Assembly: GCF_000725625.1 (NCBI RefSeq)
Contig: NZ_JOHS01000001.1
Span: 511,498-575,497 of the forward strand
Reading direction: 5' to 3'
Source of the DNA: Streptomyces sp. NRRL F-6676
Lineage (GTDB): Bacteria; Actinomycetota; Actinomycetes; Streptomycetales; Streptomycetaceae
Length of the DNA: 64,000 bases
Made by a program: the position numbers and the translations under genes. Shown here in pieces: positions 43,325-51,495 of this stretch. Position 1 is the first letter of the stretch. Each line of letters begins with the position of its first letter. Under the pieces are notes generated by a model, which did no database searches, was not told the DNA's origin, and saw nothing but the letters and a program-made list of their open reading frames with translations.

Positions 43325-44044
43325 ATGACCACTGCGACCGCCACCCCGACAGCCCCCGACATCCGCCTCGCCGTCCTCGACATGGCCGGCACCACCGTCG
43401 CCGACGGCGGCCTCGTCGAGCGCGCCTTCGACACCGCCGCCCGCGAGCTGGGCGTAGAGCCCGGCACCCCCGAGCACGCCGAGAAGCTCCACTACGTCCG
43501 CGCCACCATGGGCGAGTCCAAGATCTCCGTCTTCCGGCACCTGTTCGGCGACGAGGACCGCGCCCAGCGCGCCAACGCCGCCTTCGAGAAGGCGTACGGC
43601 GCACTCGTCGACGCCGGACTGATCAGCCCGGTCCCCGGTGCCCGTGAGGCCGTCGAGGAACTCACCGCCGACGGCCGTACCGTGGTCCTGACCACAGGCT
43701 TCGCCCGGGTCACCCAGGACGCCGTCCTCGGCGCGCTCGGCTGGCGCGACCTGGTGCCGCTCACCCTGTGCCCCGCCGACGCGGGCGGCCGCGGACGGCC
43801 CTATCCGGACCTGGTGCTGGAGGCGTTCCTGCGCACCGGGGCCGCCGACTCCCTCGCCCAGGTCGCCGTCGTCGGCGACACGTCGTACGACGTGCTCAGC
43901 GGCGTACGCGCCGGTGCGGGCCTGGTCGCGGGCGTGCGCACCGGGGCCCACGGCGACGACGCCTTCCGCGAGGCGGGCGCGACCCACGTGCTGGACTCCG
44001 TCGCCGACCTGCCCGCCCTCCTGCGGGGAGCAGCCGGCCGATGA
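43325..44044 (+). CDS. Phosphonatase-like HAD hydrolase
   Basis: This 239-residue HAD enzyme is related to PhnX, which splits phosphonoacetaldehyde into acetaldehyde and phosphate. The nucleophile motif is LDMAGTT with Asp19 and Ala at +2, as in PhnX (DWAGT) rather than the usual Asp. In the cap, RATMGESKISVFR aligns with the PhnX segment holding the Schiff-base lysine, giving Lys66. HAD motif III is VVGDTSYDVLSG. A GTG at 43316 overlapping the previous stop is an alternative start. It is followed by a 4-base overlap to the ATPase gene. Confidence 0.85.
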   Translation: MTTATATPTAPDIRLAVLDMAGTTVADGGLVERAFDTAARELGVEPGTPEHAEKLHYVRATMGESKISVFRHLFGDEDRAQRANAAFEKAYGALVDAGLISPVPGAREAVEELTADGRTVVLTTGFARVTQDAVLGALGWRDLVPLTLCPADAGGRGRPYPDLVLEAFLRTGAADSLAQVAVVGDTSYDVLSGVRAGAGLVAGVRTGAHGDDAFREAGATHVLDSVADLPALLRGAAGR

Positions 44045-45099
44045 GCACCCTCAGCGGCATCCGCTTCGACTCGGTCACCGTCGCCTACGACGGCAACGTC
44101 GTCCTGGACGCCCTCGACCTCACCGTGGGACCGGGCGAGGTCATGGCGCTGCTCGGGCCGTCCGGATCCGGCAAGACGACCGCGCTGCGGACGGTCGCCG
44201 GGTTCGTACGGCCCGCCTCCGGGCGGGTCTTCCTCGGCGAGCGGGACGTCACCGGCCTGCCCCCGCACCGGCGGGGCATCGGCATGGTCGTCCAGAGTTA
44301 CGCCCTCTTCCCGCACATGCGGGTCGAGGACAACGTCGCCTTCGGTCTCAAGGCCCGCAAGACGCCCAGGGCCGAGATCCGCGAACGGGTCGGCGAGGCC
44401 CTGGAGATGACCGGCATGGCCGCCTACGCCCGCCGTCACCCGCGCGAGCTGTCGGGCGGCCAGCAGCAGCGCGTCGCCCTCGCGCGGGCCCTCGCCGTCC
44501 GGCCGGACGTCCTCCTGCTCGACGAGCCCCTGTCCGCTCTCGACGCCCAGCTGCGGTCGGGCATGCTCGCCGAACTGGCCCGGCTGCACCGTGAACTGCC
44601 CGACGTGTCGATCCTCTACGTCACCCACGACCAGATCGAGGCGCTGACCCTCGCCGACCGGATCGCGGTGATGGACAAGGCCCGCCTCCGGGCGTGCGGC
44701 ACCCCGCGCGAGCTGTACCGGGCGCCGGCCGACGCGTTCACGGCGTCCTTCGTGGGCGGCGCGAACCTGCTGCCCGTCATCGTGGCGGGCGGGGGAGTGG
44801 CCTTCGCCGGTGCCGAGATCAAGGTCGGCACGGCGGGCGCCGCGCCGGGTGCCTCCGCCACCCTGTGCGTCCGGCCGCACCTCGTCGGACTCGGTGACGG
44901 GCCCAACCGGCTCACCGGGACGGTGCGGGAGATCCAGTGGCGCGGGTCCACACACCGGCTGTACGTCGAGGTCGGCGGACACCAGGTCATGGCCGACGTG
45001 CGCGAGCTGAGGACTCCGCCGGTGCTGGGGGAGCGTGTGAGTGTGCACTTCGCGTCCGAGGACGCGGTGCTGCTGCCGGCCGGGGTGGACCATGGCTGA
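44041..45099 (+). CDS. 2-aminoethylphosphonate-type ABC transporter ATPase
   Basis: This is a 352-residue ATPase of the spermidine/iron/phosphonate importer type. Walker A GPSGSGKTT is at 39-47, the Q-loop VVQSYALFPH, the signature LSGGQQQRVALARAL, Walker B LLLDEPLSALD and the switch THD. A C-terminal TOBE-like domain (LTGTVREIQWRGSTHRLYVEV) is present. ATGA overlap with the phosphonatase gene fixes the start. It energises the two permeases that follow. Confidence 0.9.
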   Translation: MSTLSGIRFDSVTVAYDGNVVLDALDLTVGPGEVMALLGPSGSGKTTALRTVAGFVRPASGRVFLGERDVTGLPPHRRGIGMVVQSYALFPHMRVEDNVAFGLKARKTPRAEIRERVGEALEMTGMAAYARRHPRELSGGQQQRVALARALAVRPDVLLLDEPLSALDAQLRSGMLAELARLHRELPDVSILYVTHDQIEALTLADRIAVMDKARLRACGTPRELYRAPADAFTASFVGGANLLPVIVAGGGVAFAGAEIKVGTAGAAPGASATLCVRPHLVGLGDGPNRLTGTVREIQWRGSTHRLYVEVGGHQVMADVRELRTPPVLGERVSVHFASEDAVLLPAGVDHG

Positions 45100-46000
45100 G
45101 ACCGTCGAGGAGCCGCGGGCCGTCGTGCGCCCCGCGCGCCCGGGCGGCCGCGGCCGCACACCGGGTACGGCCCCGCGCGCCTACGGGGCACGGCTGCTGT
45201 GGGCGCTTCCGCCCGTCGCCGTGCTCGCCCTCGCCTTCCTCTACCCCCTCGCCCTCGTCGTCCGGCAGTCCTTCCGGCCCGACACCGGCGGCACCTCCGT
45301 ACAGGCGTACGCCGACGTCCTCGCCTCGGATGCGTTCCGCGAGGCGCTGTGGACCACCGTCTGGCTGGCGGTGGCCGCCACGGCCGGATGCCTGGTGCTC
45401 GGGTTCGTGCTGGCGCTGGTCATCGCCTTCGTGCCGTACCCGGGGGCCAGGGCGGTGTCGCGGTTCATCGACGTCTTCCTGTCCTTCCCGTCCTTCCTGA
45501 TCACGCTCGCCCTGCTGTTCGTCTACGGCACGGTCGGCATGGCCAACGGACTGTGGACGGACGTCACCGGCGCCGCCGAGGGGCCCTTCCAGTTCCTCAC
45601 CACGCCCTGGGGCGTCCTGCTCGCCGAGATCACGTACTTCACGCCGTTCGTGATGCGCCCGCTGCTCGCCGCCTTCTCCCAGCTGGACACCGGCCAGTTG
45701 GAGGCGGCCGCTTCGCTGGGCGCCCGCGCGCCCCGCATCGTCCGGCGGATCATCCTGCCCGAGGCGCTGCCCGCCCTCGCGGCCGGCGGCAGCCTTGTCC
45801 TCGTCCTGTGCCTCAACGAGTTCGGCATCGTGCTCTTCACCGGCGCCAAGGGCGTCACCACCCTGCCGATGCTCGTCTACGGCAAGGCCATCCTGGAGTC
45901 CGACTACCCGGGCGCCTGCGTGGTCGCCGTCGTCAACGTCCTGATCTCCGTCGGCCTCTACGGCCTCTACCGGATGGTGAGCCGCCGTGCTGGTGCATAG
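45092..46000 (+). CDS. 2-aminoethylphosphonate-type ABC permease 1
   Basis: This is a 302-residue membrane protein with six helices and the EAA motif LEAAASLGARAPRIVRRIILPEALP (about 206-230). The start ATG lies 8 bases inside the end of the ATPase gene. It pairs with the next permease, as in PhnU/PhnV. Confidence 0.88.
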   Translation: MAETVEEPRAVVRPARPGGRGRTPGTAPRAYGARLLWALPPVAVLALAFLYPLALVVRQSFRPDTGGTSVQAYADVLASDAFREALWTTVWLAVAATAGCLVLGFVLALVIAFVPYPGARAVSRFIDVFLSFPSFLITLALLFVYGTVGMANGLWTDVTGAAEGPFQFLTTPWGVLLAEITYFTPFVMRPLLAAFSQLDTGQLEAAASLGARAPRIVRRIILPEALPALAAGGSLVLVLCLNEFGIVLFTGAKGVTTLPMLVYGKAILESDYPGACVVAVVNVLISVGLYGLYRMVSRRAGA

Positions 46001-46784
46001 CCGCGGGGCGAGGTGGGCCGTGTGGGCGGTCTTCCTCCTCCTCTTCCTGCCCCTGTTCGCCCTGCCCCTCCTCGTCGTCCTCGGCGCCTCCTTCGCCACC
46101 CACTGGTCCAGCGTCCTGCCGTCCGGCTTCACCACCGCCAACTACCGGGCCGCCACCCGCGGCGAGGCACTGGAGGCCCTCACCACCAGCCTGGTCACCG
46201 CCGTCACCGCGAGCCTGATCGCGCTGGCGGTCGGCACCTGGGCCGCCCTCGCGGCGGCGGCGCTGCGCCGGCGGCACCGCAAGGTGCTCGACGCCCTGTT
46301 CGTGCTGCCGGTCGCCGTCCCCTCGGTCGTCGTCGGCCTCGCCGTCCTGGTGGCCTTCTCCCGGCCGCCGCTGCTCCTCAACGGCACCCGCTGGATCGTG
46401 ATCACCGCCCATGCCGTCCTGGTCACCGCCTTCGCCCACCAGTCCGTGTCGGCGGCGATCACCCGGCTCGACCCGGCCTACGAACAGGCCGCGGCCTCGC
46501 TCGGCGCCTCCCCGGCGTACGTCCTCCTGCGGGTCCGCCTCCCGCTGCTGCTGCCGTCCCTGACCGCCGCCGCCGGCCTCTGCTTCGCCCTGTCCATGGG
46601 CGAGCTGAGCGCCACGATGATGCTCTACCCGCCCGACTGGACCCCGCTGCCGGTCCTCGTCTACGCGTCCACCGACCGCGGCGCCCTGTTCACCGGCTCC
46701 GCGATCGCCGTGGTCCTGATGACGGCCACGCTGCTGGTGCTGTCGGCCGTCTCCAGGCTCCGCACCAAAGCCTCGTACCGGTAA
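45987..46784 (+). CDS. 2-aminoethylphosphonate-type ABC permease 2
   Basis: This is a 265-residue membrane protein with six helices and EAA motif EQAAASLGASPAYVLLRVRLPLLLP. The GTG start overlaps the previous gene by 14 bases. It forms the second half of the channel. Confidence 0.88.
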   Translation: MLVHSRGARWAVWAVFLLLFLPLFALPLLVVLGASFATHWSSVLPSGFTTANYRAATRGEALEALTTSLVTAVTASLIALAVGTWAALAAAALRRRHRKVLDALFVLPVAVPSVVVGLAVLVAFSRPPLLLNGTRWIVITAHAVLVTAFAHQSVSAAITRLDPAYEQAAASLGASPAYVLLRVRLPLLLPSLTAAAGLCFALSMGELSATMMLYPPDWTPLPVLVYASTDRGALFTGSAIAVVLMTATLLVLSAVSRLRTKASYR

Positions 46785-46848
46785 CCACGCGCACTGGTCA
46801 TCACCCGTTCTCTCTCTTTCCCCCGCCACGCAAGGAGTTCGCCTCGCC

Positions 46849-47892
46849 ATGCCCAGGAACGCCCTCACGCCGATCGCCGCCCTCGCCGTCCTCGCCCTCT
46901 CCCTGACCGCCTGCTCCGCCGCCGCCGACGAGAACGTCGTCACCGTCTACAGCGCCGACGGACTCAAGGGCGAGCACGGCGACGGCTGGTACGACCAGGT
47001 GTTCAAGGATTTCCAGAAGGAGACCGGTATCAAGGTCGAGTACGTCGAGGGCGGCTCCGGCGAGATGGTGCAGCGCGCCGCCCGCGAGAAGAGCAACCCG
47101 CAGGCCGACGTCCTCGTCACCCTCCCGCCCTTCATCCAGCAGGCCGACACCAAGGGCCTGCTCCAGAAGTACGCTCCGAAGGGCGCCGGCCAGGTCGGCG
47201 GCGCCGACAAGTCGGCGACGGGCACCTGGACCGCCGTCGTCAACAACTACTTCGGCTTCGTCCACAACACCAAGGAGTTGAAGCAGGCCCCCACCAGCTG
47301 GGAGGACCTGCTCGACGGCAGGTACGACAACAAGCTCCAGTACTCCACCCCCGGTGTCGCCGGCGACGGCACCGCCGTGCTCATCAAGGCCATGCACGAC
47401 TTCGGCGGCGAGAAGCAGGCCATGGAGTACCTGAAGAAGCTCCAGGCCAACAACGTCGGCCCGTCCGCCTCCACCGGCAAGCTCGCCCCCAAGGTGGACA
47501 AGGGCGAACTCCTCGTCGCCAACGGCGACGTCCAGATGAACCACGCCCAGTCCAGGACCATGCCGAACCTCGGCATCTGGTTCCCGGCCCGCGAGGGCGG
47601 CAGGCCCACCACCTTCGCCCTGCCGTACGCGGCCGGCCTGGTCACCAGGGCCCCGCACAGCGAGAACGGCCGGAAACTCCTCGACTACATGCTCAGCCGG
47701 AAGGCACAGGAGCAGGTCAGCGAGATCGGCGGCGGCTTCGCGGCCCGCCGGGACGTCAAGGCCACCGACGCCAACGCCGTCGCGCTGGCGAAGCTCATGG
47801 ACGGCGTCGAGATCTTCGCGCCCGACTGGAACGACATCGAGAAGAACCTGACGTCCTACATCGACGCCTGGAAGTCGGCCACCGGCAGCTGA
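46849..47892 (+). CDS. 2-aminoethylphosphonate-type solute-binding lipoprotein
   Basis: This is a 347-residue exported lipoprotein with signal and lipobox LSLTACS (Cys22) and a type 2 periplasmic-binding fold (VVTVYSADGLKGEHGDGWYDQVF, VEYVEGGSGEMVQRA, NNYFGFVHNTKEL). This opening is like PhnS and iron/AEP binding proteins. GCAAGGAG lies upstream of the ATG. It is the last gene of the import operon before a 243-base gap. Confidence 0.87.
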   Translation: MPRNALTPIAALAVLALSLTACSAAADENVVTVYSADGLKGEHGDGWYDQVFKDFQKETGIKVEYVEGGSGEMVQRAAREKSNPQADVLVTLPPFIQQADTKGLLQKYAPKGAGQVGGADKSATGTWTAVVNNYFGFVHNTKELKQAPTSWEDLLDGRYDNKLQYSTPGVAGDGTAVLIKAMHDFGGEKQAMEYLKKLQANNVGPSASTGKLAPKVDKGELLVANGDVQMNHAQSRTMPNLGIWFPAREGGRPTTFALPYAAGLVTRAPHSENGRKLLDYMLSRKAQEQVSEIGGGFAARRDVKATDANAVALAKLMDGVEIFAPDWNDIEKNLTSYIDAWKSATGS

Positions 47893-48007
47893 CCGCCGCG
47901 TCGGGCCGAGCGGCCGCCGCGGCATCAGGCCCGGGCCGGGGAGCCCCCGGTGAAGCTGTTGCCCCATCGGAGTGAGTAAAGAGAGTCCCAGCGCGGTATC
48001 TCGCACA

Positions 48008-48040
48008 GGTCTATAGATCCTTTTGTTCAGGTAAAGGATC
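48008..48040. promoter_or_regulatory. GGTCTA site and inverted repeat before lyase gene
   Basis: GGTCTATAGATCC (48008-48020) contains a GGTCTA half-site as in the operator at 42109 and a perfect TCTATAGA core with a -10-like TATAGA. Overlapping it, GATCCTTT (48016-48023) and AAAGGATC (48033-48040) are perfect reverse complements around 9 bases. This AT-rich island likely holds promoter and operator of the lyase gene, perhaps bound by the same GntR protein. Confidence 0.55.
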
Positions 48041-48135
48041 GTTCGTGCCATGGACCGGCGGCACGCGGTCTCCGCGGCGCTTCGCGCCGAGGGGCGCTCG
48101 TGCGCCCACCCCCCCTCAACCGGAGGAGTCACGCC

Positions 48136-48999
48136 ATGAGTCACGGAAAGAAACTGCGCGAGCAGATCGCCGGACCGGGGACCACCCCGCTGATCGGTGT
48201 GTACGACATGTACTCGGCGTCCATCGCGGCCGGGCACTACGACGGGATGTTCGTCTCCGGCTTCGGCTTCGCGGCCTCGTACTACGGACTGCCGGACATC
48301 GGCTTCATCGCCTGGCCGGACATGATCGCGTTCGTCGAGCGGCTGCGCGGCGCGTTCCCGGCGCACCACCTGCTGGTGGACATCGACGACGGTTACGTCG
48401 ACCCGGAGGTCGCTTGTCACGTGGTGGAGCGGCTGGAGCGGATCGGCGCTTCCGGAGTGATCCTGGAGGACCAGAAGCGGCCCCGTCGGTGCGGTCACGC
48501 GGACGGCAAGCAGGTGCTCCCGCTCGACGAGTACCTCAGCAAGCTGGAGCGGGTGCTGGCGACCCGGCGGGACATGGTCGTGGTCGCCCGGACCGACGCC
48601 ACCGAGGAAGCGGACATCCTGAACCGCGCCAAGGCTCTCGCGGCCACCGACGCGGACGTGATCCTGGTCGACGGGATCCGCAGCGTCGAGTGGATCGGCC
48701 GGGTGCGCGACGTGGTCGGTGACAAGCCGCTGCTGTTCAACCAGATCGCCGGCGGCAAGTCCCCGCGGCTGTCGCTGGACGAACTGTCGAAGCTCGGTGT
48801 GAACGTCGCCATCTACAGCACGCCGTGCCTGTTCGCCGCGCACGAGGCGATGGACAGCGCGCTCGCCGAACTCAGGCGGGCCGACGGCCGGTTGCCCGTC
48901 GTGGACCCGGAGCGCGGCATCGGCGTCCGGGCCGCGACCAGCCTGCTGGAACTCAACATGGCGCACCGGCGCACCGAACGCGCGGGCGTGGGCGGGTGA
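48136..48999 (+). CDS. ICL/PEP-mutase superfamily lyase
   Basis: This 287-residue TIM-barrel enzyme has metal-binding DIDDGY (82-87), the EDQ motif (111-113) and RRCGH with Cys119. That Cys motif marks carbon-carbon lyases (isocitrate and methylisocitrate lyase-like), whereas true PEP mutase and phosphonopyruvate hydrolase carry a different loop (EDK...NS). So it more likely cleaves a 2-hydroxy acid than makes a C-P bond. ATG 48136 has GGAGGAG 7 bases upstream. Its place next to phosphonate genes and the shared GGTCTA site suggest common control; the substrate is unknown. Confidence 0.8.
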   Translation: MSHGKKLREQIAGPGTTPLIGVYDMYSASIAAGHYDGMFVSGFGFAASYYGLPDIGFIAWPDMIAFVERLRGAFPAHHLLVDIDDGYVDPEVACHVVERLERIGASGVILEDQKRPRRCGHADGKQVLPLDEYLSKLERVLATRRDMVVVARTDATEEADILNRAKALAATDADVILVDGIRSVEWIGRVRDVVGDKPLLFNQIAGGKSPRLSLDELSKLGVNVAIYSTPCLFAAHEAMDSALAELRRADGRLPVVDPERGIGVRAATSLLELNMAHRRTERAGVGG

Positions 49000-49265
49000 G
49001 CGGGCCCGCGCCCCGGCTGCGTACGGCGGCCTTCCTGGCGGTGGCGGTACTGGGCGGTGCGGCGACCCCGGCCGCGGCGGACGGAACGGGTGGTCTGATC
49101 ACCGTCCTCGACAACTCGCACGCCGACTCGATCCTCGAGGTCGACCGCACGGCGAACCTCCAGGCCGGCAGCGGCACCGCCGGCAGCGATCACGACGGCA
49201 GCGCGGTGGACCTGATGGAAGCCCTGGTGGGCGCGGCCCACGGCGGAGCGGAGGACGGCGGCTGA
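48996..49265 (+). CDS. Small secreted protein of unknown function
   Basis: This is an 89-residue protein with a Sec signal (LRTAAFLAVAVLGGAATPAAA, cleavage before DG). A mature part of about 60 residues, GTGGLITVLDNSHADSILEV then NLQAGSGTAGSDHDGSAVDL, has no Cys. I do not recognise it. The GTG start overlaps the lyase stop (GTGA), so it is co-translated with a cytoplasmic enzyme, an odd pairing. A strong terminator follows 4 bases after the stop. Confidence 0.65.
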   Translation: MSGPAPRLRTAAFLAVAVLGGAATPAAADGTGGLITVLDNSHADSILEVDRTANLQAGSGTAGSDHDGSAVDLMEALVGAAHGGAEDGG

Positions 49266-49268
49266 CGC

Positions 49269-49295
49269 CGAGGGCCGGGCACCGCCCGGCCCTCG
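49269..49295 (+). terminator. Terminator 1 after lyase/secreted-protein unit
   Basis: CGAGGGCCGGGC (49269-49280) and GCCCGGCCCTCG (49284-49295) form 12 perfect pairs with a 3-base loop, directly behind the stop codon. Confidence 0.9.
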
Positions 49296-49319
49296 CGCGG
49301 CGTCACCGTACCGCCGTCC

Positions 49320-49345
49320 CGGCGGCCGGCCGGTGCCGGCCGCCG
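49320..49345. terminator. Hairpin 2 in triple-hairpin stack
   Basis: CGGCGGCCGGC pairs with GCCGGCCGCCG around CGGT, 11 perfect pairs. It lies between hairpins 1 and 3. Confidence 0.75.
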
Positions 49346-49369
49346 TCGTGCCACTGCCGGTGATCGCCG

Positions 49370-49408
49370 CCGGGCCGGGCGCGGGGTTTCTCCCCGCGCC
49401 CGGCCCGG
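49370..49408 (-). terminator. Hairpin 3, 17-bp perfect stem, ends MFS gene
   Basis: CCGGGCCGGGCGCGGGG (49370-49386) pairs perfectly with CCCCGCGCCCGGCCCGG (49392-49408) around TTTCT. It begins 10 bases past the MFS stop and should work in both directions. Confidence 0.88.
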
Positions 49409-49417
49409 CCGGGTCCG

Positions 49418-50731
49418 TCACGTCTGCGGGCAGGTTTCCGTGCGGGGGGCGCGGCGGGAGCGGAGCCCCTGGGCGAGCAGGGCGAGGGCGGAGAGCAGGA
49501 CGACCGTCACGGCGTACGCGACGAACGTGTCGTGCAGCCCCGTGTGGGTGACGGCCATTCCGGCGGCCACCGCGGGCACGCTGAAGGACAGGTAGGAGAT
49601 GACGAAGGCCACGGAGAGCAGCTCGCCGCGTTCGGACGGGGCGGCGATTCGGGCCAGGGTGCCGAAAGCGGCGAGGCCCGAGCCGCCGAAGCCGACCCCG
49701 GCGATCACGGTACCGAGTACCGCCGTGCCCAGGGAGTTCTCCTCGACCCCGATCAGGGCGACGGCCGTGCCGACCAGCAGCAGGCTCGCGCCGAGGGTGA
49801 GCGTGCGCGGGGCGGGCCAGCCGCGCAGGAGCAGCGCCGTGAGGAAGGCGGGTGCGGTCAGCAGGGTGACCACCAGTCCGCCGACCACATGGCTGGAGAG
49901 ACCGAACAGACTGAGGGCGACGGACGGTCCGAGCGAGAGGTAGAGGCCGCCGAGCGCCCAGCTCGCGACCAGGATCGGCACCAGGCCCAGCAGGTCGGCC
50001 CGCAGATGCGGGGCGACCCTGAGCCGGGGCTGGAGCGAACGGGCGGCGCCCGGACGCCGGACCGAGGTCTCGGGCAGCGCGAGAAGTACGGCACCGGCCA
50101 GGACCAGCCCGGCCAGCAGCGCTATGTACACCAGCCGGGTGGGGTGGGGCCCGTACTGGACGAGGAAGCCGCAGCCCAGGGCGCCCAGGCCCAGCCCGAG
50201 GGTGGGGGCCGCGCCCGTGATGACGCCGGCGCGGTGCGGTGCGTGAGACGGGTTGAGGTCGGCCAGGGCCGCGCCGAGGGTGGTCATGGCGGCGCCGGTG
50301 GCGATGCCCTGGACCAGCCGTGCGGCCAGCAGCAGGGCGACGTCGTTCGCGGTGAGGAAGAGAACCATCGACACCGCTTCGAGGGCGAGCGCGGACAGCA
50401 GTACCGGGCGGCGGCCGAGATGGTCGGACAGGGCGCCGAGAACCAGCAGGGCCCCGATCATCCCGATGACGTAGACCGCGAACACCGTGGTGAGGGTGGT
50501 CGCGGAGAAGTGCCACTGCTGCTGGTAGACGACGTACAGCGGGGATGGCGCGCTGGACGCCGCCGAGAACAGCACGAAAACGACCGCGAGGGCGGCGAAG
50601 GCGGCCGGACGGCCCAGCTCGCGTCGGCGGCCGCCGACGCGGGAGGCGTCGCCGGCCGGGGACGCGCCGGGAGGCGGGGAGGTGTCGAAGGGCGGGGAAA
50701 TCTGGCTCTCGGGCAGGGCGGAACCGGGCAC
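49418..50731 (-). CDS. MFS transporter under TetR control
   Basis: This 437-residue protein has 12 helices after a Pro/Ser-rich N-tail. The MFS signature GALSDHLGRRPVLLSALALE follows helix 2, and ASSAPSPLYVVYQ is in helix 1. It resembles drug/sugar efflux proteins of the YcaD/Bcr class. GTG 50731 is chosen because GGAG lies 7 bases upstream and the longer in-frame start at 50776 would be inside two operator copies. It is divergent from a TetR gene, hence a likely inducible exporter. Confidence 0.86.
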   Translation of the reverse strand: MPGSALPESQISPPFDTSPPPGASPAGDASRVGGRRRELGRPAAFAALAVVFVLFSAASSAPSPLYVVYQQQWHFSATTLTTVFAVYVIGMIGALLVLGALSDHLGRRPVLLSALALEAVSMVLFLTANDVALLLAARLVQGIATGAAMTTLGAALADLNPSHAPHRAGVITGAAPTLGLGLGALGCGFLVQYGPHPTRLVYIALLAGLVLAGAVLLALPETSVRRPGAARSLQPRLRVAPHLRADLLGLVPILVASWALGGLYLSLGPSVALSLFGLSSHVVGGLVVTLLTAPAFLTALLLRGWPAPRTLTLGASLLLVGTAVALIGVEENSLGTAVLGTVIAGVGFGGSGLAAFGTLARIAAPSERGELLSVAFVISYLSFSVPAVAAGMAVTHTGLHDTFVAYAVTVVLLSALALLAQGLRSRRAPRTETCPQT

Positions 50732-50742
50732 GACGTTCTCCA

Positions 50743-50797
50743 AACGCAGTAATCGATGCGTTAAGGACGCTACCACTAACGCAGCGATCAGTGCGAT
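50743..50797. promoter_or_regulatory. Two copies of a TetR operator, AACGCA-N8-TGCGTT
   Basis: Copy 1 is AACGCA (50743-50748) with TGCGTT (50757-50762). Copy 2 is AACGCA (50778-50783) with TGCGAT (50792-50797). Start-to-start distance is 35 bases. Copy 1 covers the MFS leader and copy 2 overlaps the -10 GATAAT of the TetR gene, so one repressor can shut both. Confidence 0.85.
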
Positions 50798-50806
50798 AAT
50801 TCCGGC

Positions 50807-51379
50807 ATGGTTGACGCTTCAGCTCAGGTACGTCCCGGTGGCCGCTCCGCGAAGGTACGGGCGGCCGTCCACCGCGCCGTCGGGGAACTCCTCGCGGAGG
50901 AGCAGTCGGCGGAGGCGCTCACGATCCCCGCCGTCGCCGCCCGTGCCGGCGTGCACCCCACCACCGTGTACCGGCGCTGGGGCTCGGCCGCCCAGTTGCT
51001 GAACGACGTCGCCACCAGCCGGTTCAGCGACGACGTCGTCGTACCCGACTCCGGCACGCTCGCCGGTGACCTGGAGCGGTGGATGGAGGACGTCGCCACC
51101 GACCTCGCCGACCCGGACACGCTCGCGCTGATGCGTGCCACGATCGGCTCCGGGCCGGCGGGCGGCTGCGCCTGCACCGAGGACCGCCACAAGCAACTCC
51201 GCGCCATCATCGAGCGCGAACGCTCCCGGAGCGGCGACACACCCGAGGTGGAGAGCGCCGTCGACTTCCTGCTCGGCCCGCTGTACTACCGCGCCGTCTT
51301 CAGCGCACAGCCCGCCTCCCGGGACTGGGCGCGGGAACTCGTGACCACATTCCTGACGGCGTCCCGAGCGCTCTCCTGA
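50807..51379 (+). CDS. TetR-family regulator of MFS exporter
   Basis: This is a 190-residue protein with HTH LTIPAVAARAGVHPTTVYRRWGS (about 39-61) and a TetR_C ligand domain containing GGCACTEDRH. GATAAT (50795-50800) lies 6 bases before the ATG, so the mRNA is likely leaderless. It is divergent from the MFS gene with two operators between. Confidence 0.9.
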   Translation: MVDASAQVRPGGRSAKVRAAVHRAVGELLAEEQSAEALTIPAVAARAGVHPTTVYRRWGSAAQLLNDVATSRFSDDVVVPDSGTLAGDLERWMEDVATDLADPDTLALMRATIGSGPAGGCACTEDRHKQLRAIIERERSRSGDTPEVESAVDFLLGPLYYRAVFSAQPASRDWARELVTTFLTASRALS

Positions 51380-51495
51380 GCCGTGCGCGCCGTGTGCCGG
51401 CCCCTGTGACCCTCACGGCGGCCTGACCGCCACGGCGGGCTGACCGGCCGGACCGGAGCGGGGGACGGCGCACGAGCCGCGTCCCGCCCGCGCGT

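Noticed and set aside
48136..48999. PEP mutase, which would mean phosphonate biosynthesis
   Set aside because: The active-site loop has RRCGH with a catalytic Cys as in C-C lyases, not the EDK...NS motif of PEP mutase, and no phosphonopyruvate decarboxylase is nearby.
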